This document shows, piece after piece, positions 54,593 to 63,862 of a DNA stretch of 64,000 nucleotides (the stretch's first letter is position 1; the number at the start of each line of letters is the position of its first letter). Under the pieces are notes generated by a model. That model had not been told where the DNA came from. It did not search any database and worked only from the letters and a program-made list of their open reading frames with translations. A program made the position numbers and the translations under genes. Source of the stretch: Candidatus Polarisedimenticolia bacterium (GTDB lineage: Bacteria; Acidobacteriota; Polarisedimenticolia; Gp22-AA2; AA152); contig DASYRE010000037.1 of NCBI GenBank assembly GCA_036004685.1, positions 33,217 through 97,216 on the forward strand. The letters are read 5' to 3'.

Positions 54593-55597
54593 TCAGCGTC
54601 GAAGCAGCTCGACGTTCGCCGGGTATTCGATCAGCATGGCGACGAACGCCCCGATCAGGATCACCAGGCTCAACGTCGTCAGCACGGCCCAAATCTTCCG
54701 CGCCCGTTCGGTGCGCGGCTCGCCGGGGTCGATCCCCAGGGCCAGCAAAGCGCCGCACGCGAATCCTCCGGCGTGGGCGGCGTTGTCGATTCCCGGCAGG
54801 AAGAGCATCACGATCGCGGGAGTGATCCAGCGCATCAGCTGATCCGACATGGCCTTCCCCCGCGCGCCGGCCCGGAACCTCCCGAAGATCACTCCGAATC
54901 CGAGCAGTCCGAACAGGGGTCCCGAGGCCCCTACGCTGGCGGTGTCCGGTCTGAATAGGGTGCTCACCGAGAAGGCGACGATGTCGCTGACGAGATAGAC
55001 GACGAGAATCTTGCGCCACCCGAACTCCTCCTCCAGCATCGGACCGAGGATCGATAGCGCGTAGCAGTTCATGGCGAGGTGGAGGATCCCCCCGTGGAGA
55101 AATCCGGCCGTGACGAGCCGCCAGTATTGGCCGTTGAGAATGGCGGAGGTCCATTTCTCTCCAAATACGAACTGGGCCTCCCCGCGCGGGGATAAGATGC
55201 TGAACAACCCCCGGGTCGGTTCCGCACCCCAGGTCATCAGCTGAATCGCGAGGATTGCCACGTTCGCGGTGATGAGAATCGCGGTGAGCGAGGAGAACTG
55301 CGGCAGGACCGCGGCGAACAGCCGGCCGATGCCGCCGCGCGGCACGTCGCGCATCGAAGCGCCGCAGGCGGGACAGGTCGCCAGGCTCCGGTCGACCAGC
55401 TCGCGGCAATGGCGGCACATCCTCACCTTCGCCCGCACGCCGCGGTCGGTCATCTCCCAGGAGGCGAGCTTCGACTCGAGCGACATCTTCCACTGGCTCT
55501 TCTTCCACTCCCAGCGGGAGCCGCGCATCCCCAGGAGCCCCATCAGGGACATCGCCAGATCGAAGAGGGAGCGGAGGAGCTGCGCCACGAGCTGCAT
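54593..55597 (-). CDS. Rhomboid intramembrane serine protease with N-terminal zinc ribbon
   Basis: 334 residues. Zinc ribbon at 61-78 (CRHC ... CPACG), then six or more membrane helices. Catalytic serine S226 in GASGPLFG and catalytic histidine H275 in DNAAHAGGF, with the conserved W-R region QYWRLVTAGFLHGGILHLAMN. It cleaves membrane-protein substrates inside the bilayer. It begins 9 nt after dnaE2, so it is probably read from the lexA operon. Confidence 0.9.
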   Translation of the reverse strand: MQLVAQLLRSLFDLAMSLMGLLGMRGSRWEWKKSQWKMSLESKLASWEMTDRGVRAKVRMCRHCRELVDRSLATCPACGASMRDVPRGGIGRLFAAVLPQFSSLTAILITANVAILAIQLMTWGAEPTRGLFSILSPRGEAQFVFGEKWTSAILNGQYWRLVTAGFLHGGILHLAMNCYALSILGPMLEEEFGWRKILVVYLVSDIVAFSVSTLFRPDTASVGASGPLFGLLGFGVIFGRFRAGARGKAMSDQLMRWITPAIVMLFLPGIDNAAHAGGFACGALLALGIDPGEPRTERARKIWAVLTTLSLVILIGAFVAMLIEYPANVELLRR

Positions 55598-55606
55598 CGG
55601 CAGAGT

Positions 55607-58600
55607 CTAACCGATCCTCGCGGCGCGCGCGGCCGGGCGCGCGGGGCGCTTTCCCGCTTCGAGCCACCGCGCCTCTTCCACCGTGAGCGTCAGCGCCGAA
55701 TAATCCGCCTCCACCTTGCCGCGCAGGAGAAACGGGCGGGTGTTCGTCAGGATCCGGCAGAATCGGTCGTACGCCCGGGGAAAGAAGGTGGTCTCGTAGA
55801 TGTCGGTGGTGTCCTCGAAGGAGAGGAACTCCATCGGCTCCCCCTTGCGGGTCTCCACCAGCTTGCCGGTGATCAGCCAGCCGACGGTGGTGACGCGCCG
55901 GCCGGCGTGGCGCCCCAGGTCCCGGGCGGCGATGGTGCCGATTCCGGAAAGCGCCCGCCGGTAAAGCGTCAGCGGATGCCGGCTCACCAAAAAGCCCAGC
56001 GTGTCGGCTTCCTCCCTCAGGATTTTCTCCCCGTCCACTTCCGGGGGCTCCGGCAGATCGGCGCGCTCCGGCTCGAACAGGGAGGGCTGCCTTCCCGTCG
56101 CGGCTCTTCGATCGGCATGGGCGGCGAGGCGCCAGGTCAGCGCCGGCCGGCTACGGCGTCCCGCGATCGAGTCGAAACAGCCGGAGCGGATCAGCAGCCG
56201 CACATCCGATGGATCGGCGTCCACCCTCGCCAGGAAATCGGCGATCGATCGGAAAGCTCCCCGGCGCCGCCGCTCCTCGAGCAGCGCCTCCACCGTCGCC
56301 TCCTTCAGCCCCTTCACCTGCATGAATCCCACTCGCACGCTTCCCCGCTTCTCCGGCGGGCCGGAAGTTTCTGCCTCCAGGGCCCTCCCGTTCGCCGGCC
56401 TCGGGTGGCTCACTCCGGTGTAATGCATCGCGGAGGCGTTCACGTCCGGCAGGAGCACCTCCAATCCCATCCGGCGCGCCTCGGAGACGTAGGCGAGCGC
56501 CGAGTAATACCCCCCCTGGTTGCTGATCACCGCGGCGATGAACTCCGCCGGGTAATGGGCCTTGAGGTAGCACGCCTGGAAAGAGACGAGGGCATAGGAG
56601 GCGGAGTGCGGCTTGCAGAAGGAATAGCCCGAGAACGACAGGATCATCTCCCAGACCTTGTCGGCCACCTCCCGGTCCACCCCCCGGGCGACGGCCCCCG
56701 CGAGAAACTGCCGGCGGTAATCCTCGAGGCGCCGGCCGGGCCACTTGTGGGACAGGATTTTCCGGAGTCCGTCCGCCTCGATGGTGGAGAGCCCGCCCAT
56801 CTCCATCGCCACCTTCGCGACGTCTTCCTGGTAGCACATGATGCCGTGCGTCTCCGTGAGGATCCTGCCCAGGATGGGATGGAGCGGCCGATAGGCGCCG
56901 CCGCGCAGCCTCCGGACGTATTCCCGGATGTACTCGTTCGCCGCCGGCCGGATCATCGAGGAATGGATCACCAGGTGCTCGAAATCGCCCCGCCGGGTCT
57001 TCTGCTGGAGCTGGCGCATGGCGGGCGACTCCACGTAGAAGACCCCCATCGTCTTGCCGTCGCGCATCAGCGCTAGCGTCGCCGGATCGTCGAGCGGGCT
57101 GAAGGCGTCGTGGCGGATCTCCGTCCCGTGGTTCCGCCGCACCGCCGCCAGGATGTCCCGGATGACGGAGAGCGAGCGGTTCCCCAGGAGGTCGATCTTC
57201 ACCAGTCCCGCTTCCTCGGCCTGGTCTTTTTCCCATTGCACGACCGGCACTCCCTTGGCCGCCCTTTGAACGGGAACGTGCCGGTCGATCCCGTCCGGAG
57301 CGATCACCACGCCGCCGCAATGGACCGAGAGGTTCCGGGGGGAGCCGGCGAGGCGCTTCGCCCAGGCCAGGATCTCCATCCAGGGAGGCGGCAGCCGCAG
57401 CCCGCGGAAAAGCGGATCGCGCCCGACCGCCTCTTCCGGATCCTCGGGGCCTCCATACCGGCTCAACCGGGACGTCACGGCGCCAATCTCGGCCGGCGGC
57501 AGCCCATACACTTTCGCCACCTCCCGCACCGCCGCGCGCGGTCTCAAGGTGACGTGATTCGCGATCATGGCGGCCTGCCCGCCGCCGTAGGTGTCGAAGA
57601 CATATTTCAGGATGTCGTCCCGCTCGTCCCAGCAGAAGTCGACGTCGATGTCGGGGGGGTCCTTCCGCCCGGGGTTCAGGAAGCGATCGAAATAGAGATC
57701 GTGCCGGAGCGGATCGACGTGCGTGATGCCCAGGGAATACGAGACGAGGCTGGCGGCGGCCGATCCGCGGCCGCAGGTCCTCGGCGATTGCTGCACGATT
57801 CCCTGGACCACCAGGAAGTAGTCGGCGAAGCGCTTCTCGCGGATGATGGCGAGCTCGTAGTCGAGGCGCGCGCGGGCGGCGGCGGTGATCGAGCCGTAGC
57901 GCCGGATCACTCCCGCTTCCGCGTGCTCTTTGAGCAGCGCGAAGGCGGCCTCGGGATCCCGTCCCTGGAAGCAGGGGAAGATCAGCCGTCCCCAGGGAGG
58001 CTCCTGCCGCTCGCATTCCCCGGCGATCCGGCCGGCGTTCTCCACCGCCTCGGGGCAGAAGGAGAAGATCCGTTCCAGCTCTTCCGGGGATCGAAGCCAC
58101 GATCCTTTCGAGGCCAGCTCCTCCGGGGGGACCCGATCGCGCGTCGTGTTCAGCGCGATGGCCCGGAGCAGCCGGTGCATCTCCCAATCGCCGGGATCGG
58201 TGAAGTAGATCTCGCCGGCCGCCGCCGGCGGCAGCCCGAGCGCGCGCGCCTCCTGCAGGCGCGCCAGCGAGCCCGTCGCGCGCCCCTCCCCGCCCGCCGT
58301 CAGCGCCAGGTAGAGATCCCGCCCCCCTCCCGTCTCGAACAAGGCGCGCAGCACCGGCAGGGAGGCGCAGAGAATCACCAGCCCTTCCCGCTCCGCCAGC
58401 GCCTCGGCGAGCCGCAGCGCCGGCTCCTGATGCCGACGGGTGAGAAGCCGGCAAAGCCGGGAATAGCCCGCGTCGCTTTTCACCAGGCAGAAAGCGCGTC
58501 CGTCCGCGCCGCGGATCTCCGCTCCCAGCAAGGGCCGGATCCCGGCGGCGCGGGCCACCTCCCAGAACCGGATGATGCCGTAGACGCCGTCGGTGTCGGT

Positions 58601-58717
58601 GACCGCCAGCCGATCGAACCCGCGCCGCGCCGCCGCCGCGATCAGCTCCTCGGGCGAAGCCGTTCCCCGCATGAGGCTGTAATGGGAATGCACCGCGAGG
58701 GGAACGAAACGGCTCAC
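55607..58717 (-). CDS. dnaE2: Error-prone DNA polymerase III alpha subunit, DnaE2/ImuC
   Basis: 1036 residues from GTG 58717, which overlaps the imuB stop as GTGA and has GGAGGG upstream; an ATG at 58729 is less suited because the ribosome site would lie inside the gene. PHP domain at the N-terminus (VHSHYSLMRG), catalytic aspartates in PPDIDVDF and the later KIDLLG block, HhH region and C-terminal OB fold. It lacks the long beta/tau-binding tail of replicative DnaE1. Translesion synthesis during SOS. Confidence 0.93.
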   Translation of the reverse strand: MSRFVPLAVHSHYSLMRGTASPEELIAAAARRGFDRLAVTDTDGVYGIIRFWEVARAAGIRPLLGAEIRGADGRAFCLVKSDAGYSRLCRLLTRRHQEPALRLAEALAEREGLVILCASLPVLRALFETGGGRDLYLALTAGGEGRATGSLARLQEARALGLPPAAAGEIYFTDPGDWEMHRLLRAIALNTTRDRVPPEELASKGSWLRSPEELERIFSFCPEAVENAGRIAGECERQEPPWGRLIFPCFQGRDPEAAFALLKEHAEAGVIRRYGSITAAARARLDYELAIIREKRFADYFLVVQGIVQQSPRTCGRGSAAASLVSYSLGITHVDPLRHDLYFDRFLNPGRKDPPDIDVDFCWDERDDILKYVFDTYGGGQAAMIANHVTLRPRAAVREVAKVYGLPPAEIGAVTSRLSRYGGPEDPEEAVGRDPLFRGLRLPPPWMEILAWAKRLAGSPRNLSVHCGGVVIAPDGIDRHVPVQRAAKGVPVVQWEKDQAEEAGLVKIDLLGNRSLSVIRDILAAVRRNHGTEIRHDAFSPLDDPATLALMRDGKTMGVFYVESPAMRQLQQKTRRGDFEHLVIHSSMIRPAANEYIREYVRRLRGGAYRPLHPILGRILTETHGIMCYQEDVAKVAMEMGGLSTIEADGLRKILSHKWPGRRLEDYRRQFLAGAVARGVDREVADKVWEMILSFSGYSFCKPHSASYALVSFQACYLKAHYPAEFIAAVISNQGGYYSALAYVSEARRMGLEVLLPDVNASAMHYTGVSHPRPANGRALEAETSGPPEKRGSVRVGFMQVKGLKEATVEALLEERRRRGAFRSIADFLARVDADPSDVRLLIRSGCFDSIAGRRSRPALTWRLAAHADRRAATGRQPSLFEPERADLPEPPEVDGEKILREEADTLGFLVSRHPLTLYRRALSGIGTIAARDLGRHAGRRVTTVGWLITGKLVETRKGEPMEFLSFEDTTDIYETTFFPRAYDRFCRILTNTRPFLLRGKVEADYSALTLTVEEARWLEAGKRPARPAARAARIG

Positions 58718-59904
58718 GGCGCCCTCCACCCGTCCCGCGCCCGCCGCGGCGCGACCGCGGCCTCGCCGTGGCGCTCCCGGATCCGCGCCAGCGCCGTCTC
58801 GAGGCGCGCCTCGCGCCCGGCCCGAACCGCACCCTCCGCCGGAGACGCGAAAAGGGAGAGCTGCCGCGGCAGCGTCCGGAGATCCGCCAGCTCCAGTTCC
58901 AGGTGCCGGATCCGGATCCGGCGCCGGCGCGCCGTCTCGAAGAGCCGCCCCGCCGTGGCGCGGAGAAGGAACTCCGAGGCGGTGGGCCGCGCCGGCCTTT
59001 CTTCACGGGCCGCCGTGACCCCGTCGGCGTAACGCAGCCGCACCGCGACCCGCGCCGCCTCCTTCTCCAGCTTCCGCAGCCGCGCCGCGCCCCGCACCAC
59101 CAGGCGATCCAGCGCCTGGCGGTGGACCGCTTCTTCGTTGGAATCCTCCGCCAGCGTCTCCTCTTCCAGCACTCCCGGTGCCGCCGTGGGGGAGCGCACC
59201 GGCGACTCGTCGATGCCGCGGGCCTCCCGATAGAGAGGCCAGCAGCGCCGTTGGCCGAGCAGGAGACGCAGCTGCGCCAGCGTCAGCGCCGCCAGCTCTC
59301 TCACCTGGATCACGTTGACTTCCGACAGGATCTCGCGGGAGGGAGGGTCCACCGAGGGGAGGAAATCGACTCCCAGGGGCGCCAGAAAGGGGGCTTCGCC
59401 GCCGGGAAAAACGTCGACCAGACGCTCCGGGCGGACGACCCGCGCCGCCACCCGGCTCACCAGCTTGTTGGAGGCGACCCCCAGGGTGGAGGCGAGACGC
59501 AGGCGCCCGAAGAGCTCCCGGTGGATCCGGCCGGCCGAATCGGCCGCCTCGCCGAACAGACGCCGTGTCCCGGTCATGTCGAGGAAGACGTGTCCTTCCC
59601 CCGCCGGCTCCAGCAGGGGCGAGTAGCCGGAGAGCAGCTTCAGGATGGCTTCAGAGGCGCGGCGGTACAGGGATGGATTGGACGGCAGGATCGTCAGATC
59701 GCGGCAGATCCGGAGCGCCCGAACGAGAAGCATCCCTCGAAAAACCCCCGCCGCGCGCGCTTCGAGCGACGCGACGAGAACCGGCGCCCGCGTCGAAGAG
59801 GAGGGGGCCACCACGACCGGACGCTCCCGCAGGCGCGGCGCCACCACCCTCTCCACGGCGATCGGAAAGGCGGGAATGTCGAGGTGCAGGATGGCGCGGT
59901 GCAT
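58714..59904 (-). CDS. imuB: ImuB-like catalytically inactive Y-family polymerase
   Basis: 396 residues. Y-family palm with D9 in ILHLDIPAF, then YSPLLEP, and where active polymerases have a D-E pair (SIDEA) it reads GEGHVFLD, so the two catalytic acids are G and H. Loss of those acids is the mark of ImuB, the platform protein of the mutasome. The little finger and a C-terminal part with LSLF (LPRQLSLFA, a beta-clamp-type motif) are present. It follows lexA by 10 nt. Confidence 0.87.
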   Translation of the reverse strand: MHRAILHLDIPAFPIAVERVVAPRLRERPVVVAPSSSTRAPVLVASLEARAAGVFRGMLLVRALRICRDLTILPSNPSLYRRASEAILKLLSGYSPLLEPAGEGHVFLDMTGTRRLFGEAADSAGRIHRELFGRLRLASTLGVASNKLVSRVAARVVRPERLVDVFPGGEAPFLAPLGVDFLPSVDPPSREILSEVNVIQVRELAALTLAQLRLLLGQRRCWPLYREARGIDESPVRSPTAAPGVLEEETLAEDSNEEAVHRQALDRLVVRGAARLRKLEKEAARVAVRLRYADGVTAAREERPARPTASEFLLRATAGRLFETARRRRIRIRHLELELADLRTLPRQLSLFASPAEGAVRAGREARLETALARIRERHGEAAVAPRRARDGWRAP

Positions 59905-59914
59905 GGACGGAGAC

Positions 59915-60523
59915 TCACGATTGAAACTTCCGGATCAGGCCGATGACGACGCCGCGAATCTCCAGATCTCCCGCCCCCTCCTCCAGGAACAGGGGCTGCA
60001 GGGCGGGATTGGCCGGGCGCAGCTCCACGCGGCCTCCTTTCCGGTAGAACCGCTTCACCGTCGCCTCGCCGTCGATCACGGCCACCACCGTCTGGCCGTT
60101 CTGGGCGACGGCCTGCCGCTTCACGACCACCACGTCGCCGTCCCGGATGCCGTCGTCGATCATGCTGTCGCCGCGCACCCGCAGCGCGAAGTTCTCGCCG
60201 CTTCCCAGCAGGCTTTGCGGGATCTCGATCTTCTCGCTGCCTTCGATCGGCTCGATCGGCTTGCCCGCCGCCACGGTCCCCAGCAACGGGATGGAGAAGG
60301 AGGGCGCTCCGTGCTCGACGAGCCGGAGGGCGCGCTTGCGGTTTCCCCAGGGGCTGCTGAGGTATCCCTTCTCCTCGAGCTTCCGGAGGTGCTTGGCCAC
60401 GGCGTTGGTGGATCGCAGGCGCAGCGCCCGGCCGATCTCCTGATAGGTGGGCGCCTCCCCTTTCCGGGCGATGTAGTCCCGGATGAACTCGTAGATCTCC
60501 CTCTGCCGCGCCGTCAGGTACAT
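59915..60523 (-). CDS. lexA: LexA repressor
   Basis: 202 residues. N-terminal winged HTH (TARQREIYEFIRDYI, TYQEIGRALRLRSTNAVAKHL), autocleavage site between A86 and G87 (VAAG), catalytic dyad S120 (GDSM) and K157 (EATVKRFY). It represses SOS genes until RecA* triggers its self-cleavage. It heads lexA-imuB-dnaE2-rhomboid. Upstream I found neither CTGT-N8-ACAG nor GAAC-N4-GTTC, so its operator differs from the E. coli and Bacillus forms. Confidence 0.95.
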   Translation of the reverse strand: MYLTARQREIYEFIRDYIARKGEAPTYQEIGRALRLRSTNAVAKHLRKLEEKGYLSSPWGNRKRALRLVEHGAPSFSIPLLGTVAAGKPIEPIEGSEKIEIPQSLLGSGENFALRVRGDSMIDDGIRDGDVVVVKRQAVAQNGQTVVAVIDGEATVKRFYRKGGRVELRPANPALQPLFLEEGAGDLEIRGVVIGLIRKFQS

Positions 60524-60548
60524 CGCCCAACCTCGGTCGCCGGCATCC

Positions 60549-60923
60549 TCACCTTCCCGGAGCGTGGCTGGCAGGAAAGTGAGGGTTCTCGATGATGCCG
60601 AAGACGTTCCCGAAAGGGTCGGTGACGGTGGCCACGCGGATGTCGTCTCCCACCTCCTGGACGGGGCCGTGGGCGGTGGCTCCCCGCGCCAGCAGGCGCT
60701 GCAACGCCGCGGCGGCGTCGGCGACCCCCCAATAGGCGACCAGGCCGCCGCGGGAGGAGCCTTCGATGTCGGGATCGAGGCCCAGCTCGAACCCGCCCAC
60801 GTTGAAGCCGACGTAGAACGGCTTGTCGAAGTAGGGCCTGATTTTCAGGACCTGGCTGTACCACGCCTTCGCTTTCTCCAGATCGTCCACAGGATAGATG
60901 ACGGTCCTCAGTCCCTGGAACAT
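60549..60923 (-). CDS. VOC family (glyoxalase-like) protein
   Basis: 124 residues from ATG 60923 (AAAGGAGG 6 nt upstream). Two beta-alpha-beta3 modules: LRTVIYPVDDLEKAKAWYSQVL and GVADAAAALQRLLARGATAHGPVQEV, given here only as landmarks in pieces (YPVDDLEKAKAWYSQVL; VGDDIRVATVTDPFGNVFGIIENP). Members bind a metal and act as lyases, dioxygenases or bleomycin-binding proteins. Its own promoter lies at 60972-61000; it is 25 nt before the lexA start on the same strand. Confidence 0.85.
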   Translation of the reverse strand: MFQGLRTVIYPVDDLEKAKAWYSQVLKIRPYFDKPFYVGFNVGGFELGLDPDIEGSSRGGLVAYWGVADAAAALQRLLARGATAHGPVQEVGDDIRVATVTDPFGNVFGIIENPHFPASHAPGR

Positions 60924-60971
60924 TCCGGCCTCCTTTCCGAAAGGGCCCGCTCGGCGAAAAGTGATAGTAAT

Positions 60972-61000
60972 AAGGTAGGTGAAAGGAGGGTGAAAGTCAA
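60972..61000 (-). promoter_or_regulatory. Promoter of the VOC gene
   Basis: Minus strand: TTGACT (61000-60995), 17-nt spacer, TACCTT (60977-60972). It lies at the very end of the DUF72 coding region, whose stop begins at 60999, and would give a 43-nt leader to ATG 60923. Confidence 0.55.
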
Positions 61001-61881
61001 TCCCTGAACAACGATCCCTGCCCCTTGGGAGGAAGCGTGAGGACCCGGGGTCCAATCTGCGGGTAGGCGGCCACCAGATCGGGCGGCGCTTCGACCCTGC
61101 GGCCCAGGAGCATCGACAAGAGCGTCAGGGACGCCAAGGGCGCCTTCCCACGGAAATGGTTGTTGGCGATGATGAAGAGATCGGCGGTCTGCTCGGCCAT
61201 GCGCCGGATTCGATCCACCCAAGGGGCGAGCTCCTCCTCGGCGTAGAGATAATCGTAGCGACCGTCCCGTCCTTCCCGGCGGAACCAGTCGCGGGCGTTG
61301 CGCCCGTGGAACCGCGCATAGCCGACCCGCGAGGTGACCACTTCGGTGGGCCGGAGAGACCGGGCCACTCCCGGCTGATCGACGTTGCAAAAGCCGGCTT
61401 GCCGCGCGCGCAGAAGGTCGAAGAACGGCTCCTTCGCCCAGGCCTGATGCCGCACTTCCACGACCAGGGGGTACTCGCGGAAGGCCTCGAAGATCGACTC
61501 CATGACGTCCCGGCTCTCCGCGGTGGGCCGGAAGGAATAGGGAAACTGGATCAGCACCGCGCCGAGCCGGCCGGCGGCCGCCAGCGGATCGAGAGCCCCC
61601 CGGAAGGCGGCTTCGTCTCCCGGCCTCAGCTCGTCGCGCCGGTGGGTGAAGTTCTGAAAGAGCTTCACCGTGAAGCGGAATTCCGGCCGATCCCGGACGC
61701 GCGCCGCCCAGGAAGCCGCGTAGGCCGGCTCGGGAATCCGGTAGAAGGAGGTGTTGATTTCGAGCGTGTCGAAGAAGCGCGCCAGATAGGCGAGGCGATC
61801 GAAGCTCCGCGTCTTGCGCGCGGGGTAGACGATCCCTTCCCAGTCGGGGTAGGACCATCCGGCGACGCCGAGGCGGATCAT
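60997..61881 (-). CDS. DUF72 family protein
   Basis: 294 residues. Blocks typical of DUF72 (TIM-barrel-like): IRLGVAGWSYPDWEGIVYP at the start, EINTSFYRIP, RFTVKLFQNFTHR, VVEVRHQAW and FIIANNHFRGKAP at the end. Function unknown, widely conserved. It does not share a strand with the SGNH gene beside it, from which it is separated by 25 nt. Confidence 0.9.
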   Translation of the reverse strand: MIRLGVAGWSYPDWEGIVYPARKTRSFDRLAYLARFFDTLEINTSFYRIPEPAYAASWAARVRDRPEFRFTVKLFQNFTHRRDELRPGDEAAFRGALDPLAAAGRLGAVLIQFPYSFRPTAESRDVMESIFEAFREYPLVVEVRHQAWAKEPFFDLLRARQAGFCNVDQPGVARSLRPTEVVTSRVGYARFHGRNARDWFRREGRDGRYDYLYAEEELAPWVDRIRRMAEQTADLFIIANNHFRGKAPLASLTLLSMLLGRRVEAPPDLVAAYPQIGPRVLTLPPKGQGSLFRD

Positions 61882-61906
61882 CGAAGCGAGTCTACCAACT
61901 CATGGT

Positions 61907-63151
61907 ATGGTGCGCGAGATGCGCGAGGGCCCGCGGCCTCTTTTCATTCTTCTCTATCTCCTCCTGCTGGCCGCCGCCACCGGCGTCCTCGGGGAAGCCC
62001 TCCTGCGGATCTTCTTCCGGCGCGAGCTCGAAAGGGCGCCCCTCGCGGCGGAGCGGAGCGCGGAGCATCTCTTCTGGCGGCGGAGTCCTTCCCTGGGATG
62101 GGACCACGTCCCGGGCGCCTCGGGATATTTCACCAACGGCGCCTTCCGCGGGGAAGTCCACATCGACGCCGCGGGAAACCGGATGAATTCCAGCGCCGGC
62201 ACTTACGTCGCCGGCTATCGGGACATCCTGTTCCTGGGGGACAGCACGACCGTCTCCATGGAGGTCGACGACGGGAAAACCGTCCCCGCCCGTCTCGAGC
62301 AGGCGCTGCGCCGGCGGGGCTTGGGCTACAACGTCGTCAACCTGGGCGTCCGCGGCTATGGAACCGATCAGTCGGTCCGCAAGGCGCTGGAGTTCGCCGC
62401 GAGCCGGGAGCCCGTCGCGGCGATTTACCTGTACGTGGAAAACGATCCCTTCGACAACAACGTCCTCCGGGAAGCCGGACGCAAGTTCGGCAAGGGCGTC
62501 TATCTCCGTCCGGAAGGAAGCGCCGATTTCATCGCTTACGATTATCCCGTTCCGGCCTATCCCGGCGATTTCGTCGGACTGGTCGTCCTCGACGGAGGTT
62601 GCATCCCGCGCGTCCGCACGGGCGTCGCCCGGAAGCCGGAGCCTCGGCGGCTCGACGCGCCCCGGCGCTTCCTCGACGATCACCTCTTCCTGGCGCGCGG
62701 CCTGGGAAGGATCCGTCGCTTCTTCGAGGAGCCGGATCCGGCGGACGTCGATCCCGAGGCCATGACGCGGGGCCGCGACTGGGCCTGCTACTCCGCGTAC
62801 ACCGACGCCGGCGAGCCGCGCGCCCGCTGCCATGAATACTTCGACTCCCAGATGGAATTCCTCCTCGGCGCGCTCCGGAGGATCCCGTCGCTGCGCGCCA
62901 TCCACCTGGTGCAGTTCCCCGATTCGTTCCGCGCGCGCGCCCTCGCCGCTCGCGGCAAGGCGGCCAGCGCCGAGGCTTTCCGGCGTCTCCTCGCCCGGAA
63001 GACGATCGACAGCTATCTGGACCTCACCGATCTCCTGGAGCGGGAAGGACGCAGCCGCGCCGACTTCCAATGTCCCTATGACGAGCACTTCTGTGAGAAA
63101 GGGATCGACTGGATCGCCGCGGAGATTGCCGCGCACGTCGTCTTCCCGTGA
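61907..63151 (+). CDS. SGNH/GDSL-like protein with N-terminal membrane anchor
   Basis: 414 residues. One N-terminal helix (LFILLYLLLLAAATGVLGE) then a periplasmic domain. Catalytic serine motif FLGDSTT (block I) near residue 110, NLGVRGYGTDQS (block II/III) near 146, and the D-x2-H pair as YDEHFCEKG near residue 395. Such proteins remove or transfer acyl groups on polysaccharides or lipids; the substrate cannot be told. The start ATG 61907 has no ribosome site; ATG 61919 is possible. Confidence 0.72.
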   Translation: MVREMREGPRPLFILLYLLLLAAATGVLGEALLRIFFRRELERAPLAAERSAEHLFWRRSPSLGWDHVPGASGYFTNGAFRGEVHIDAAGNRMNSSAGTYVAGYRDILFLGDSTTVSMEVDDGKTVPARLEQALRRRGLGYNVVNLGVRGYGTDQSVRKALEFAASREPVAAIYLYVENDPFDNNVLREAGRKFGKGVYLRPEGSADFIAYDYPVPAYPGDFVGLVVLDGGCIPRVRTGVARKPEPRRLDAPRRFLDDHLFLARGLGRIRRFFEEPDPADVDPEAMTRGRDWACYSAYTDAGEPRARCHEYFDSQMEFLLGALRRIPSLRAIHLVQFPDSFRARALAARGKAASAEAFRRLLARKTIDSYLDLTDLLEREGRSRADFQCPYDEHFCEKGIDWIAAEIAAHVVFP

Positions 63152-63172
63152 GCCGCGGCGCCGCCTCCCGTC

Positions 63173-63201
63173 TTGACATCCTCGTCCCGGAGGCCTAACT
63201 T
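63173..63201 (+). promoter_or_regulatory. Sigma70 promoter of the small exported protein gene
   Basis: TTGACA (63173-63178, perfect), 17-nt spacer, TAACTT (63196-63201), followed by a leader of about 42 nt with GGAGAG before ATG 63249. Confidence 0.7.
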
Positions 63202-63248
63202 GCGGCATCGACTTCCCTCTTTCAGGCCGTCCCGACGGAGAGCTGCCA

Positions 63249-63833
63249 ATGCGGATCGGCTCCCTGCTCCTTCTGGGCGCATTCGCTCTCGGAACGGCCG
63301 CCCGCGCGGCGGGAGAGGAAGGCTCCTCGAAATCGGCGGAAGCCCGCCGGCCGCGGGGCCCTTATCTCCTGCGCCAGATCTTCGGAGACCAGCCCCGGTC
63401 CGCGCCGGAAGTGTTCGGCATCGTGCCGGGGATCCGGCGCGCCGACCTCCCGGCCGGCCTCGATCTCGGGAAGGAGGCGGCGGAGGCCGGCTCCCCGACG
63501 GCGTTCGTGAAGGAAATCTCGGGGCGCGCGACCGTGTCCTTCGTTTTCGCGGGCCGCGACGCCGAAGCCCGCCTCGACCACATCACCGTCACCGTCATGC
63601 AGGCGCCGCACATCACCTCGAAATCGATCCTCCTGCACCTGACCAAGATCTACGGCCCCCAGGATTCCGGGCTCGCCGAATCGCCTGAAATCCTCGGAAG
63701 CTGGCAGCATGGAACGATACTACTCCGGCATTTCGCCTCCGACAGCTTCTTCGAAATGACCCTGCTGTCCCCGGCTCCGCCGGCGCGATCGGGTTCCGGG
63801 GCGGCGCCGTCGACCGAACGCCGCCCTCCTTGA
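63249..63833 (+). CDS. Exported protein of unknown function
   Basis: 194 residues. Signal peptide (LLLLGAFALGTAARAAG). The middle (residues about 65-165) has a mixed alpha/beta pattern with FVKEISGRATVSFVFAG, RLDHITVTVMQAPHITSK and SWQHGTILLRHFASDSFFEMTLL; the ends are Pro/Arg-rich. No family was recognised. It has its own promoter. Confidence 0.6.
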   Translation: MRIGSLLLLGAFALGTAARAAGEEGSSKSAEARRPRGPYLLRQIFGDQPRSAPEVFGIVPGIRRADLPAGLDLGKEAAEAGSPTAFVKEISGRATVSFVFAGRDAEARLDHITVTVMQAPHITSKSILLHLTKIYGPQDSGLAESPEILGSWQHGTILLRHFASDSFFEMTLLSPAPPARSGSGAAPSTERRPP

Positions 63834-63862
63834 CAAGGGCGGCCGCCGAATCTAGCCTTCCT

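Noticed and set aside
56151-59006. 951-codon minus-strand frame overlapping dnaE2
   Set aside because: Same strand but another frame; the DnaE2 frame carries PDIDVDF and the other motifs, this one is Arg/Gly low-complexity.
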